From Globodera rostochiensis (taxonomy: Eukaryota > Nematoda > Chromadorea > Rhabditida > Heteroderidae), in assembly GCA_018350325.1 (NCBI GenBank), contig JAEVLN010000009.1, forward strand, positions 1,137,388 through 1,201,387: 64,000 nucleotides of DNA, written 5' to 3'. The notes beneath the pieces are model-generated. The model was not told where the DNA came from. It saw nothing but the letters and a program-made list of their open reading frames with translations, and made no database searches. Numbering within the stretch: position 1 is the stretch's first letter; the number at the start of each line of letters is the position of its first letter. Below are positions 13,324-24,150 of this stretch, piece after piece. A program made the position numbers and the translations under genes.

Positions 13324-14570
13324 TCACTTCTTCCTCGCCGTCTCCTGCCCGTACTGCACCAGCAACCGCTCCATCTCCTGTTCATGCCGGCGGCATTCGT
13401 CCGTCACATTTTGTGCATGTTGGCGATTTTCCAAAACCATCAGCGCCATAAACCGCTGGAGGGGCGAAGGCACTTCGGAAGTCGATGCTGCTGTGTCGGT
13501 CGGCCGTCGACGTGGTCGGCGGCTGTCCGATGGCAGGCCCCGACTGGTCGGCCAACTCCAGGGCTCGGTCCCAAGCGGGTTTCGGACGGTCTGCGGTGTC
13601 GTCCTCGGGGCCACCTCCCCGTGCTGGCGACGGTTCTTCTTCCAACCTCTTCGCCTCGTCCAGCAACGCCTTCTTCCTCCTCTTCGCCTTGTCCAGCGTC
13701 GTGTCCGTTGCCACGAACTCCTTGAACGCCATGTCCCTGGCTTCCTTCGTCTGCCGGCGCAATTCGTCCTCTTTCAGTCGGGACTCCTCTGCGCTCACCC
13801 CCTCGGGCTGTTTGCCTCGCGGATCAATTCCGATGAGGGAATCTTCCGCTCTCTTCTCGTCCATTGCGTCGCGGACAATTTCGGCTGCCCATGCCGAATC
13901 AATGTGATGTCGGCGGCCCCCCGGGGGGATTTCAGTGCTCTTCTTTTTGGTGACGTCGTTCACCGCCCCTTGGGCGAAGTGTCGAGCCGTTCGACGCGCT
14001 CCGTCCGTCAGTTCGGGAGGGGATTTCAACCCTGCCAGCTTATCGCCGGTTTTCCCTTCGCTTTTCCGGTCCGTCGTCGGCCCCCGGATTGGCGATATGG
14101 GCATGCGCTGGTTCGCGCTTCCTTCTTTCCGCGCCCGACGACGGGCTGCCCTTTTCTTCCGTCTTCTTTCACTTTCTTCCTTCGTCCATTCCTCTGGATC
14201 CGCCCGCTGGTCTTCGCCCGGCCCGCGACTGGCCGTCCGGCGCCTCTTCCTTCCACTTCGGGGAGCGTCCCTTCTCCCGCTCCCGACTTCGATTCCTCTT
14301 CCTCTGCTTCTCTGCAGGCTTCGGCTTCGTCTCTTCCTCCTCTTTGTCCCTTTCTTCGTGGACCGCCGCCTCCACTTCCTTTTCCGCCAACTCCTTGGCT
14401 CTCTCCGCCTGCGCCTGTGCCTCACGCATCCGCGCCATCTCGTTCTTCATGGTTTGAATGCCGGCAAACGTCGTGCTCAGCATCTGCTGCAGCACTTGCG
14501 GATCCGCGGCAAACGCCGGGCGCGGAAAGTCCACCGGGAGCGGCCCCTTCCCTTCGCTCGGGCGCGGCAT
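13324..14570 (-). pseudogene. Gag-like coiled-coil gene, frameshifted
   Basis: Reading minus from ATG at 14570: a Pro-rich start (MPRPSEGKGPLPVDFPRP), a coiled coil rich in Ala/Glu (MREAQAQAERAKELAEKEVE) and a very basic Arg/Ser stretch. Coding continues in another frame (14425-13382) with a long charged helical region and in a third frame to stop at 13324 with FMALMVLENRQHAQNV and [15 protein letters not shown]. About 415 residues in total, split by at least two frame changes. Composition is like a retroelement gag, but no zinc knuckle or protease was seen, so family is uncertain. The GC-rich opposite-strand open frame (13052-14572) is taken as a shadow. Unit 2 lacks one of the frame changes, so some breaks may be sequence errors. 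Confidence 0.5.
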
Positions 14571-15866
14571 AAAATTGACTTTTTCGCGACTAAAAATTCA
14601 GCCACCAAAAAACGAAAATTTTTAAAACATTTTATGCCTGTTAACTTGTTTTTGCTTTATTTTGGCTGCTATCTTCCACCTTACTGTTTAAATTTTCCCT
14701 TATCGGGCTTTTGTTTTAATTTAAATAAGTCATTTTCACCATAAATTTCAAAAATTTAAACCGGTTCAAAAACTGTTTTAAATGCTCAATTTTCAATTTT
14801 TTTGACGAATTCGTAACCAGGGCATTAATAACATATTTGAGACGCTATTTAGAATAAAAATATTTCCCAAAAATTTTGACCAAAAGGGTCCCCCCTATGG
14901 TTTTTGGCCAAGTTTGAGGGGCCATAACTTTCTTCAAAGTGGTTTCCGCGGAAAAATTTTTGCAGATTCGTGCTCAGCTCGATGAGAGGAGTCGATTGGT
15001 ATATGAATTGTTCAGATCCGAACCACTCCCATATAGTGTAGAAATACCCTATTTAATAGCAAAATGCGAAAAAAAAAATTTATAAAAATTGTTCGATTCA
15101 TGTCCGGGGTTCGATATAGATTGAAAAGGAGGTCGAGGATTTTTGCTGTCTACATAATTTTTTTTTGTTTTGTTGGCACTGTGGCGGCACTTCCCGATGA
15201 TTCGCAACGGGTGGGGGAAGGGACAGATTTCGTGTGGGGGTGTTCGGCACGTCTGAGGAGTTGTGCCCTCCTGTGGCTCGCTTTCCCTGAATGCTTCCGG
15301 GGCTCGTCTGCGGAGGGGAGATTTGTCCACGGGCTCGAGCAGTACGTCCACGGGCGGAAGTCGGGGGGATCGAAACTTCACAAAGTTTCGGGGGGATGCA
15401 CAAGGCTCGGAGCTCAGACGAATGCAGAACCGAAGACCCCCGGAACCCGAATTCGAACAACAAATAAAGTTTTATTATGAAGCTCAAACTTGGGTAATTA
15501 AACCAGTTTTCCCCCCCCCCAACAGAAATGTGGAAAATCGGAGGGGTGGGAGTCCGGGGGGGGGAATTCCGACAATTCTGAAGAAATGAAATGTGGAGAA
15601 TGAATGCGAAGGTTGTGGGGGGAACAGATCGGTGGGGGAAAGGGGGCGGAGCGTTCACCCCGGCTGGCACCAAACCCTGAACAAAGGGAAAAACATGTGG
15701 GGGAGAGAGTGGGCAAATGTGAGAGAGGAAAAAGACGGAGAGGACAGGATGGGGGGAGGAATGATTGGGCGGGTGGGGAAATGTCGACAATCGCGGAGGG
15801 GACGACGATCGTCGCGAGTTTCGCGACACTCCCGGCGGCCCGCGAGACTGCCCCAGCTCGTTGTCC

Positions 15867-16173
15867 TCACTTCTTCCTCGCCGTCTCCTGCCCGTACTGC
15901 ACCAGCAACCGCTCCATCTCCTGTTCATGCCGGCGGCATTCGTCCGTCACATTTTGTGCATGTTGGCGATTTTCCAAAACCATCAGCGCCATAAACCGCT
16001 GGAGGGGCGAAGGCACTTCGGAAGTCGATGCTGCTGTGTCGGTCGCCGTCGACGTGGTCGGCGGCTGTCCGATGGCAGCCCCGACTGGTCGGCCAACTCC
16101 AGGGCTCGGTCCCAGCGGGTTTGGACGGGCTGCGGTGTCGTCCTCGGGGCCACCCCCCCGTGCTGGCGACGGT
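15867..16173 (-). pseudogene. Truncated second copy of gag-like gene (3' part)
   Basis: Same C-terminal coding block as at 13324 (ends [13 protein letters not shown], stop at 15867), but its upstream part is cut at 16173 by the junction with retroelement copy 1. In this copy the Pro-rich and C-terminal segments are in one frame, unlike unit 1. Confidence 0.55.
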
Positions 16174-19100
16174 TCATCTTTACATTCGCCGTCACTCCAC
16201 ATTGTCCTCTCAAATCAGTTGAATGGGGGACAAGTTGTATTCCACCGCAAACTAGGCTAATCATAAAACTAGGAAGTGAGTCCAAAGCCAAATGGTTTCA
16301 TCCCAAATGTTAATGAGTACCTCGGTTTAGATAAAAACAAAATCTCAATCAATCCAACCTAAATCTAACGTTTGCATGACATCGACCAGTGACCCTGGCG
16401 GGTCCGGGTCTCAAGTTCCACTGGCCCGCGGGCCTGAAGCAGTTGATTCGAATGAAGGAGATGGTGAGTTGACCATCGCGGCAATGATAGAAAATTTTGG
16501 CACGGAAAAACGTCAGTCAAAGTGGCGGACTTGGAGAGAGCCCAAGTTGATTTGGGGAGAATGGAAGACAAAGTGAATCGGGCATTTAGACTGATGAACA
16601 GGTCCGTGAACCTAAAAGCGAGCTGGGTTAATGACGTGGTGGCCAATTCGAACTTGAATTTCGAAACAGTCAAACTCCAAATTGCCACGCTGGCTGAGAG
16701 AGTGGAAGACTTGGAAAACGAGCGAAATGCCAGCACAAGGGAACCCAGTCTGGCGGGCAGCAGACGAAGGGAGTCGAATACCGACTTTGTGACGCCGCAG
16801 GCGCCACGGCAAAATGAGCAGCAGGGAGACGAAGGAGAAGAGGAAGGAGACAATCGTCCTGTGTGGGGTTTGAACATGCTATCCGGCGGAACGGTGGGCT
16901 CAAATCTGGAGATGTTCGGAGAAGAGTCGGCATTTGCATTTGACGAATGGGCAGAACGGTTCAAGGACTATCTGTCCATCTCAGGTAAGACCTACACCGA
17001 ACCTGAGAAGGTGACCAGACTTAAACTGGCACTGAAGGACACCCCTCGAGCACTGTTTAAGGGATTATTGCCAGCGCAAACGGCCACTCTCGATTCGGCA
17101 TTGGCAGCCCTGAGAGCCAAATTGGACTCACCGCAGCGCAGGGAAGTTGCCAAGCGGACGTTAACGCTGAGCCGACAACGAGAGGACGAATCAGTGGCCC
17201 AATTTCTGCGGCGGTTGACGCCATTGGTTGAGGCGACCAACCCATCGCTCACCGAAGCGCAGCGCAAGGAGAAAGTCTGTGAGGAGTTCTTGGATCGGCT
17301 CAAACCGAACATGAGTTTTTTGATTCGTTTGGTTGGCCTAACTCAGGCAAAAGACCTGGAGATGGTTCAGGCCCAGGCCGAAGAGCTGGAAGCTCTGTTG
17401 TTGATGAACAGAGGCGATGAGGCCAACCGACTGTCTCAAGCAGTCAATGTACTCAACAATCGCCCATCTCAGACTCAATGGAACGCTGGTCCAACGGCTG
17501 GAACAGGAGCAAATGTCCAGGGCACCTCCGGGAGCAATGTGCGAAGTTTCAGACCGTTTTTGCCACCAAATGCTCAGAGACAGCAGCAGTCATTCGGAGG
17601 AGGCCGTGGAGGCTTCCGCAATTGGGGACGTGGCCGTCAAGAACAGTTCAGCCAACGGAATTGGTCGAGCAACCCGCGTTGCCACTACTGCCAGCGCGTG
17701 GGTCATTTCGCTTACGCGTGCCAGGAACGCCGCAACAACTTTCAAGGCAACCGGGGCAGACCCTTCCGGCAGGTGAGGTGGGCTGACCAGCAACCTCGAC
17801 AGCCGCAAGGGGGGTGGCAAAACAGACCAAACCCCATAAACTCATTCGAAGTCCCAGCCCTCCCGTCAAATTCCCTTGGATTCATGGAGAATTTGGTACA
17901 ATCCCTGGTGGAGATGAATGTCCGAAACAACCCAAGTCGAACGGCGGGCGATGAAGAAGGGCAAACATCGGGCTCCATGAACACCATTGCCCAAATTGAG
18001 CAAAAAAAGGAGTTGCCGGAGGAAGAGAAAGGGGAAGGCCGGGTGGAAAAGAAGGAGGAAACAATCCCAGCCTGCGGGCCGGAAGCAGCTATAAAACATC
18101 AACCAAAGACTTCCAACTGGGAAGGGACCAGCCTTAAATCAAAAGTGGTCTCACTTTTGTCCATTTCGATGATGATCCTTGCCTTGTGTTCGGTGGCAAA
18201 TGGAGTTGAGAAGACTGAGCTGCCGTCTCATCCATTAATTTGCCAAACTCAGCGAGGAGGAAAAGTTTGGCAGCTGCCGGAAGTGATTGGTTGTTCAAAA
18301 CATGCAGTGAATCACTCCAAGTCACCGGTCCCCCGAGTCCTACACATTTTCGCGCAAAATATGTTTGAACATTCAGTCGACGCTTGGACTTGCCGAAAAG
18401 TTCGTAAAGCGGTCAGGAAGTACACATCGATCACGAATGTGCCGGTGCAGGAGATGGTGGAGCCACAAATGCAGGAGGTAAGTTTGAGTGAATGCCGACA
18501 GATGATCGAGGATGGCAAGTGCAGTCTGGGCGTCCTAGTAAACGAGTCAGGATTGCTGCACACAGACAAAAGAATTGACCTTTCGCCGAGAATGTGGTTG
18601 GTGGGCTCATTCAGCTGGACCACAGCTACAAGCGAGAACTGCTACCTTTTCAAGTCAAAAGTGACAGTGGCGCATGGCGAGAGCGGCAGAATTCAATCAT
18701 CTCTCGGTCCTACGGGCAACTGTCAATTCGGAGATGGTCAGTGCAGTCTGGAGGATAAAACGCGGATCATTTGGGACACCAACGGGACGGGCAACTGCGA
18801 ATTCTCTGAGATTGGCACGTGGAAAGGGCTGCAGTTGGACAATGTCTGGGTGTCAGACGAGGTCAGTTTCCGTCTCACCTTCAGAAACGAGTCCAGGAAA
18901 GTATACTCGTGTGGGCAGGGGCTGCAGAAATCTGAGGAAGGTTTTGCAGTGCAGGACGTTGTCATAAAGAAGGGCAGAAGGACTCGAAGGTCGACAGAGT
19001 CATTGGTAACTGAATCCGAACTGAATGCAGAATTGGGCTATTTGGATGAAAAAGTGAGGGAGCTCCTCACAGTTTCCTTTTCGCAGATGGTTAAGTCAAT

Positions 19101-20433
19101 TTGCGACTACATGGTGGAAACGCGAAGGTGGGCAGCCACGGCACTGCTGTCGGACCCAACGGCATTTGCCAGAAAATTATTTCAGTCCGGGAAACTAGTA
19201 GCGAAAGCCGCTGGTCCGGAACTGATCAAAGTATGGCCATGCATGGAGTTGGGAGCCAGTGAATACGAATTTGCACAAGTTGGGAAGGATGCCGACGGGA
19301 AACCGGAATGTTTTGATCAAATTCCCATCAAGTTCAAGACGAAAGGCACCGAGCAGATGGCATTCGTCAACCCGAGAACAATGATCGTAAATCCAACGGC
19401 GAGGAAGGCGCCGTGTGCTGAATTTCAGCTACAGTTCATCTTCGTGCGCGGTGTACTGCTTGAAGTTGATCAGGTCAGCGCGCAGGTCAAGCAGGTCAAA
19501 GTGGACCGAATTGCGAAGTTGGGCGATGGTTTTCCCGCCACGCTGACGTTCTCACGTCACAACTTTCTTCACCTGGCCCTGGTGAACATCTCGGATGTGC
19601 TGGGACAAGCGTATGAAGCAAATTTGGCCAGGGTAAGTGAACTAACTTACAAAATTCGGAGCCAGGACACAACGGTGATAAAAACATTATCAGACCAATG
19701 GGAAGAGGTGAGTGTCCAAGTCCGAGACAAAATTTTTGGCGATTGGGTGAGAATGGGCCAGATCACACTGGCAGTGATGACAATTATTGTCTTTGCTGAC
19801 TTTGTGGTCCGGTTCGGGCTGATGTTACGGGATGAGTACAGAGGCAGAGGGATTTCAAATCGGATGGCATTCGGAGCCGGCAGCGGGGCGCGGCAAGTCA
19901 ATGAACCAACCCCAGCGGTGAGTGCAATTGTAATCGGCGCTGAGCCGGGAGTTAAGGCCCTGGAGCCTGAGGTGGCGCTCACCCCAATCAAATTAATTGA
20001 GTCTATTGCACCGCCAGCTCAAAAGAGAATGCGGCGAGGAAAGCGGACGCGCTTCAGTTTTAGAATGCCGAAAACCGTTATCAGCCTGCTGCTGGCATGT
20101 CTTCCGTTCACCGGCGCACAGACGGCGCAGCAAGCGACTCCACTCCTGACTATTTCTGAAGAAATTGTGACGTTCCTGGTCATTATTTTAACTTTTCTCG
20201 TGGTTCGTAGAATGTCTCGAAATGCTGGGAAACGGTCTCAGTTGCCGAGCCTGCCAAATCTCAATGCCATTTCTCCGCAGCATGCAGTGGTACAAGTGAC
20301 CATCAACTCCAGACCAGTCCGCTGCCTGATGGACACTGGAGCAAGCTTAACAGTGGCTCCGCGGTCAGTTGCGGGTGAATTGAAATGCCGAATCGTACCT
20401 GCGGACTTGGAAGCAATGAGTGCCTCAGGGCAC
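16174..20433 (+). mobile_element. Ty3/gypsy-type retroelement copy 1, truncated at both ends
   Basis: From tcatctttacattcgccg at 16174 to gcctcagggcac at 20433 this matches 23949-28210 along its whole length, with only two one-base indels detected: a missing T near 16485, and A7 instead of A8 at 18002-18008. Left neighbour is a cut tandem unit; right neighbour after 20433 is unrelated sequence. It carries gag, the envelope-like region and the first half of the protease. No LTR is visible. The lack of divergence points to a recent segmental copy or an assembly duplication rather than an old insertion. Confidence 0.9.
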
Positions 20434-20445
20434 AAACTCGGCTGA
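16376..20445 (+). pseudogene. Gag - envelope-like - protease polyprotein, copy 1
   Basis: Start ATG at 16376 as in copy 2, but one base is missing near 16485, so the first frame stops at 16576. A second open frame from 16522 runs unbroken to 20445 (about 1,307 residues). It contains the gag capsid-like region, a CCHC zinc knuckle (CHYCQRVGHFAYAC, ~17676-17720), then without a stop the envelope-like region and the protease motif LMDTGAS (~20327-20347). Here the gag/env junction has A7, so gag and env are in the same frame. The protease is cut at 20433 and the last residues come from flanking DNA. Non-functional as it stands. Confidence 0.85.
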
Positions 20446-22025
20446 ATTTGTGGCGGTTGTTGATGGACAGCCGGCTGAGAATTATGGCCCAAATGTGCCG
20501 TAATTTGGCCAACTGAATTTTCGAATTTAAAATATTCAAATTTTTTTCTTTTCGTATTTTTCTAACCTTCGAATCCGCTCAAAATGAGGCAAAGAATTGT
20601 TAGTAGCAGTTTAATCATTTTTAAGAAATAATTAAGTCTTTTCTTAAAGAATGGACCAATAATCTGATACTAAGAATTGGTCAAAATTTTAAATTAAACA
20701 TAAAATGTTTATTCTGATCATCAAAATTTGTTCAAAAAACAATTAATATAACAGACCAAATTTGTTATCGCTGAAACCCAAAAAAAGGTGACATTGAAAG
20801 TCCAAAAAACGGCAAAAATTTGATAAAACATGGCAAAAGATGGAGCTTTTTCGCACAAAAATGATATTTCCACATCATTTAATTTCTGAGCAATTCAAAT
20901 TTTAAATAATTGTAGTTTTTTATAAAAAAAAATGATGGAGTTTTCAATTCAACTTATGCCTATTCGTATTCACAGCCCCCAAGGGGATTCTCACGTGCCA
21001 AACAATGGCACATGCCAAAAATTGATCAACAGAAAGTGCAATTATTGGCATCAGCAGGTGTACAAAAATTTGTAATTTATTAATGTAATTCTTTCTATAA
21101 ATATTTATTGCACTTCTTAGTGCAAATGTGAACGAAAATTTAAAAATTTGATTTTTAAATTTTAATTGAAAAAGACCATTCCATCGGTTTGCCGCCCCCA
21201 GCACATTACCCAATTTCTCCGTGGACTCGTACCCGGATTAACCGGACTGAAGTTATAATATACTGGGATTTTTGGCATTCACAAAAAACTCGAAAATATT
21301 TATTAAATAAAACCGAAGTCAAATGTTGTGGGTGGGTCTCGAACCTGCACATTTTTAATAAATTTAAACTCATTCAAATATTTTTAACTAATTTGTAAGT
21401 ATGTACACCAAGGGCTGTAACCGAATTCCGGTTTGGTAAAATGTGATTAATTTTTTTAAATGGTGAATTTTTCAACAAAAAAAAACTTTTTCGCGCTCAT
21501 TTAATTAAAACATTAAAAAATTTATTAAAATATCCTTTTATTTAATGAGTGAGCGAGCCTAGAGGCAGAAGGGTAAATAGGTAAGTGCTTGAACTCAAGC
21601 CGGTTCGAACCCAACACATCCGAAAAGACAAACCACTAGGCCATCTAAAAATACTGTGAAATAGGCTTAATATTCAATTTTATTAACAAAATTGAGCAAA
21701 AAAATCTATTTAGTTTTTAACTGATTTAGCTAGGGCGTCCAATGAGGTATGGCTTTGGTTTCAACGATCATTTTGGCATGCTTGGCACCAGATTAGGTGG
21801 ATCACCGGCACGCTGACTAATTTGGGCCAAACGGGATTTTTAACGGGGGTGGGAATTCTATGCAAAATGGCATCCAAATGAACAATATTCTCATTATTAA
21901 TCAATTTTTCTTGAAATTGCTATTGACGTCAATGCTTACATTATATTACAATATAATTCAATCATTTTGTGCATTAATTTTTATTCTGAACATTTTTAAT
22001 ATTTCAAAAAACGCCCCCCAATAAA
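20434..22025. other. AT-rich spacer with tRNA-like relic
   Basis: No protein gene supported. Contains a tRNA-like relic at 21601-21643 (separate entry) and generic AT-rich sequence. A short unit gcatcccgatg-type repeat was looked for and not found. Confidence 0.45.
21601..21643 (-). repeat. tRNA-derived (SINE-like) relic
   Basis: On the minus strand a perfect pol III A box (TGGCCTAGTGG, 21643-21633) is followed about 20 bases later by a B box (GGGTTCGAACCG, 21612-21601). The flanks do not form an acceptor stem, so it is a SINE head or tRNA relic rather than a tRNA gene. Confidence 0.55.
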
Positions 22026-23036
22026 ATGAATATGCTGCTGTTATTGGTCAGTGCCGTAATTCTGCTTGTAATAGTGTTAGCAGCTCCGTCATCTCAAACA
22101 ACAACTGATGAGTAAGTAATTTTAATGCTGGAGGATCTTGTTTGGTGTATGAACAAAGATTTTTGGGGAAATATACGTACAAGAGGATTCTCTATTTATT
22201 CTTGAGAAATTTTAACGATATTATTTTTATTCCGCATAATTATCGCTTAAATTCATTTAAAACTAAATTTTCAATCTATCGAATAGCGAAACGGATAGTA
22301 GCGCAAATAGCGAAACGGATGTTATCGCAACCAATGCACAAATTCAGGTAGTTTATTTGATTAAACTAATTTTGATCATTAATTTAATTTCCAAAGCTTG
22401 TAAATCAAGCGAAAAGTTCGGATCCAAATGAGCGACTTGCAGCGGTGTCCAGGATTGGTTTGTTACTCTGGAACGGTGCAAATTCCGATGAATTGGCCAT
22501 CGCCGAGTTCGTCTCCATTGGCGTTTTGCCAGTCCTTGTCAACTGCTTGAAGTCGACAGAGTAGGTTAAACCATTCTAATCATGGCCATGTTTTCTTTTT
22601 TGATTGAGGGAATGAGCCAAATGAGTAACTGTTGAGCTAATTTAGTGGCAAACTTCTTGTCCAGGCTGCCCGGGCACTTAAGAGCATTGCTTGTCGTAAA
22701 GCACTCGCTGTCGTTGAAGCTGGCGCTGAGCCGCTCTTGGTTAAGCTGCTTAAATCGCCGAATTTGGAAGTGTGCAAATGTACTGTCGATGTCCTTGCGA
22801 ACATTTCTTGGCGCAGCAATGCACGCGAAAGCAAAATTGTTGAAGCTGGAGCCGTGCCGCTTTTAGTTAAGCTGCTTCAATCGCCGGACATGGATTTATG
22901 TGAAAGTACAGCTTGGACCTTGAAGAACATTGCTGCTGCTTCTGACGATCTTGCACTTGCTGTTGCTGAAGCTGGCGCATTACCGCCCTTAGTTAAGCTG
23001 CTTCAATCAGAGAACATGGAATTGTGCAAACTGTAA
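22026..23036 (+). CDS. Signal-peptide ARM-repeat protein, likely 3'-truncated
   Basis: Exons 22026-22111, 22287-22347, 22397-22560 and 22646-23036, all GT..AG and in phase, about 233 residues. Exon 1 is a clear signal peptide (MNMLLLLVSAVILLVIVLAA). Exon 2 is a short Ser/Thr/Asp-rich spacer. Exons 3-4 form about four armadillo repeats of the importin-alpha type: VLPVLVNCLKS, EAGAEPLLVKLLKSPNLEV, EAGAVPLLVKLLQSPDMDL with ESTAWTLKNIAA, and EAGALPPLVKLLQSENMEL. The stop at 23034 overlaps a good donor (CT|gtaagg at 23033), so further exons may have been lost to the sequence that follows. ARM proteins of this type normally work inside cells, so a secreted form is unusual. Candidate effector (inference). 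Confidence 0.75.
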
Positions 23037-23948
23037 GGGTTTCTCCGGTTGGCATTCCCCAAATTATTCTATCCCTCCGAATTGCTGAGCCTTCCCGTCA
23101 TTGATCGCCTGCACATTTATCCGTATGATCCCAACGATTGTCCCCGCCCATTGGCCAATGTACCCCTTTGCCTTCCCGCTCCCCAGCGATCAGTTCTGCA
23201 GAAACTCATGTTCCATCTCACCTGTCCCGTCCATTGGATGCTCGTCAGCGAGAATAAACCTTTCCCTGAGTGTTGGAGCGAGTCGAGGTCGGGGAGTCGA
23301 AGTCATCGCCCAGGGCCCGGGCACCCTCCCTGAGATTCTGACCCCCATCCCAAACTCCATCCGGAACAGTCGGTGCAAACTCTATTCTGGGTGGGCGCAG
23401 CGCGCAACCACTCACTGGTAGCACCGGATGGTTCCCATTTTCGGGAAAAGCTCCATCGACGGGACGACGAGAAAGAGGACTGAACATGTCGCGGAGAGAA
23501 AAGGGGATCCCCTAGCCTGAGGGCCTGAAGCAGTTATCACACAAGAAAAATAATTTAAAGAAAGATGGCCAAATGCGTGCCCGGACTAGAAGAGTCTAAA
23601 AGGGCTGAGAAAAGAGAAAAAACCAAAAAGGCAGGTAAAGACCATCAGAACTCGAATCGACCAAAAAAAACTCATTCACTTTTGGGCAGAGAAATCATTC
23701 GCTCAAGAAAGGCCAAGACCAAAGACCAAGCTAAGCTGCATATTCCTTCTTCTCGCATTCACATCCGCTGATTTTCCAAAAAGAGTCAAAGTACAACGAC
23801 GAGCTGGCCGTTGATCGCTGTTGTTTGTCCGTTAGCCCCGTTCACCATCGGAATGTGTTAGCGGAAGTCCATTAGCTGATACAATCGCCGCGGGAACTGA
23901 GAGGATCGGCGAATGAGCCGACGAGAAGCAAAAGTCACAAATGAACGC
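23037..23948. other. Unassigned GC-rich region upstream of retroelement copy 2
   Basis: GC-richer than the surroundings, with open frames (for example 23049-23333) in which I recognise no domain. It may contain the 5' LTR or leader of the retroelement, since copy 1 lacks it and no second copy exists here for comparison. A stretch tggtagcaccggatgg at about 23416 could be a primer-binding site but is unproven. Confidence 0.35.
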
Positions 23949-24150
23949 TCATCTTTACATTCGCCGTCACTCCACATTGTCCTCTCAAATCAGTTGAATG
24001 GGGGACAAGTTGTATTCCACCGCAAACTAGGCTAATCATAAAACTAGGAAGTGAGTCCAAAGCCAAATGGTTTCATCCCAAATGTTAATGAGTACCTCGG
24101 TTTAGATAAAAACAAAATCTCAATCAATCCAACCTAAATCTAACGTTTGC

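Larger units (their letters stand above)
12033..16173. repeat. 2,535-bp direct tandem repeat, ends truncated
   Basis: Position 12033 onward recurs at 14568 onward (same cataaaattgactttttcg start), period 2,535 bp. Unit 1 is 12033-14567; unit 2 is 14568-16173 and stops where the retroelement copy 1 begins (cgacggtt then catctttac; unit 1 continues instead with cttcttcc). The two units differ mainly by one-base changes in homopolymers. Each carries a gag-like gene on the minus strand; the start codon at 14570-14568 marks the unit boundary and the equivalent start at 12035 leads into the gap, so at least a third copy is likely. 12033-13323 is non-coding and holds the dispersed motif gggtcccccctatgg ... 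ccataactttcttc at 12346-12400. Confidence 0.85.

Noticed and set aside
13052..14572. 506-codon plus-strand open frame
   Set aside because: Opposite-strand shadow of the GC-rich gag-like gene; low-complexity Ser/Pro/Arg composition and no domain.
23416..23432. Primer-binding site and 5' LTR end for retroelement copy 2
   Set aside because: tggtagcaccgg starts like a PBS, but no matching tRNA end or LTR pair could be shown from this window.
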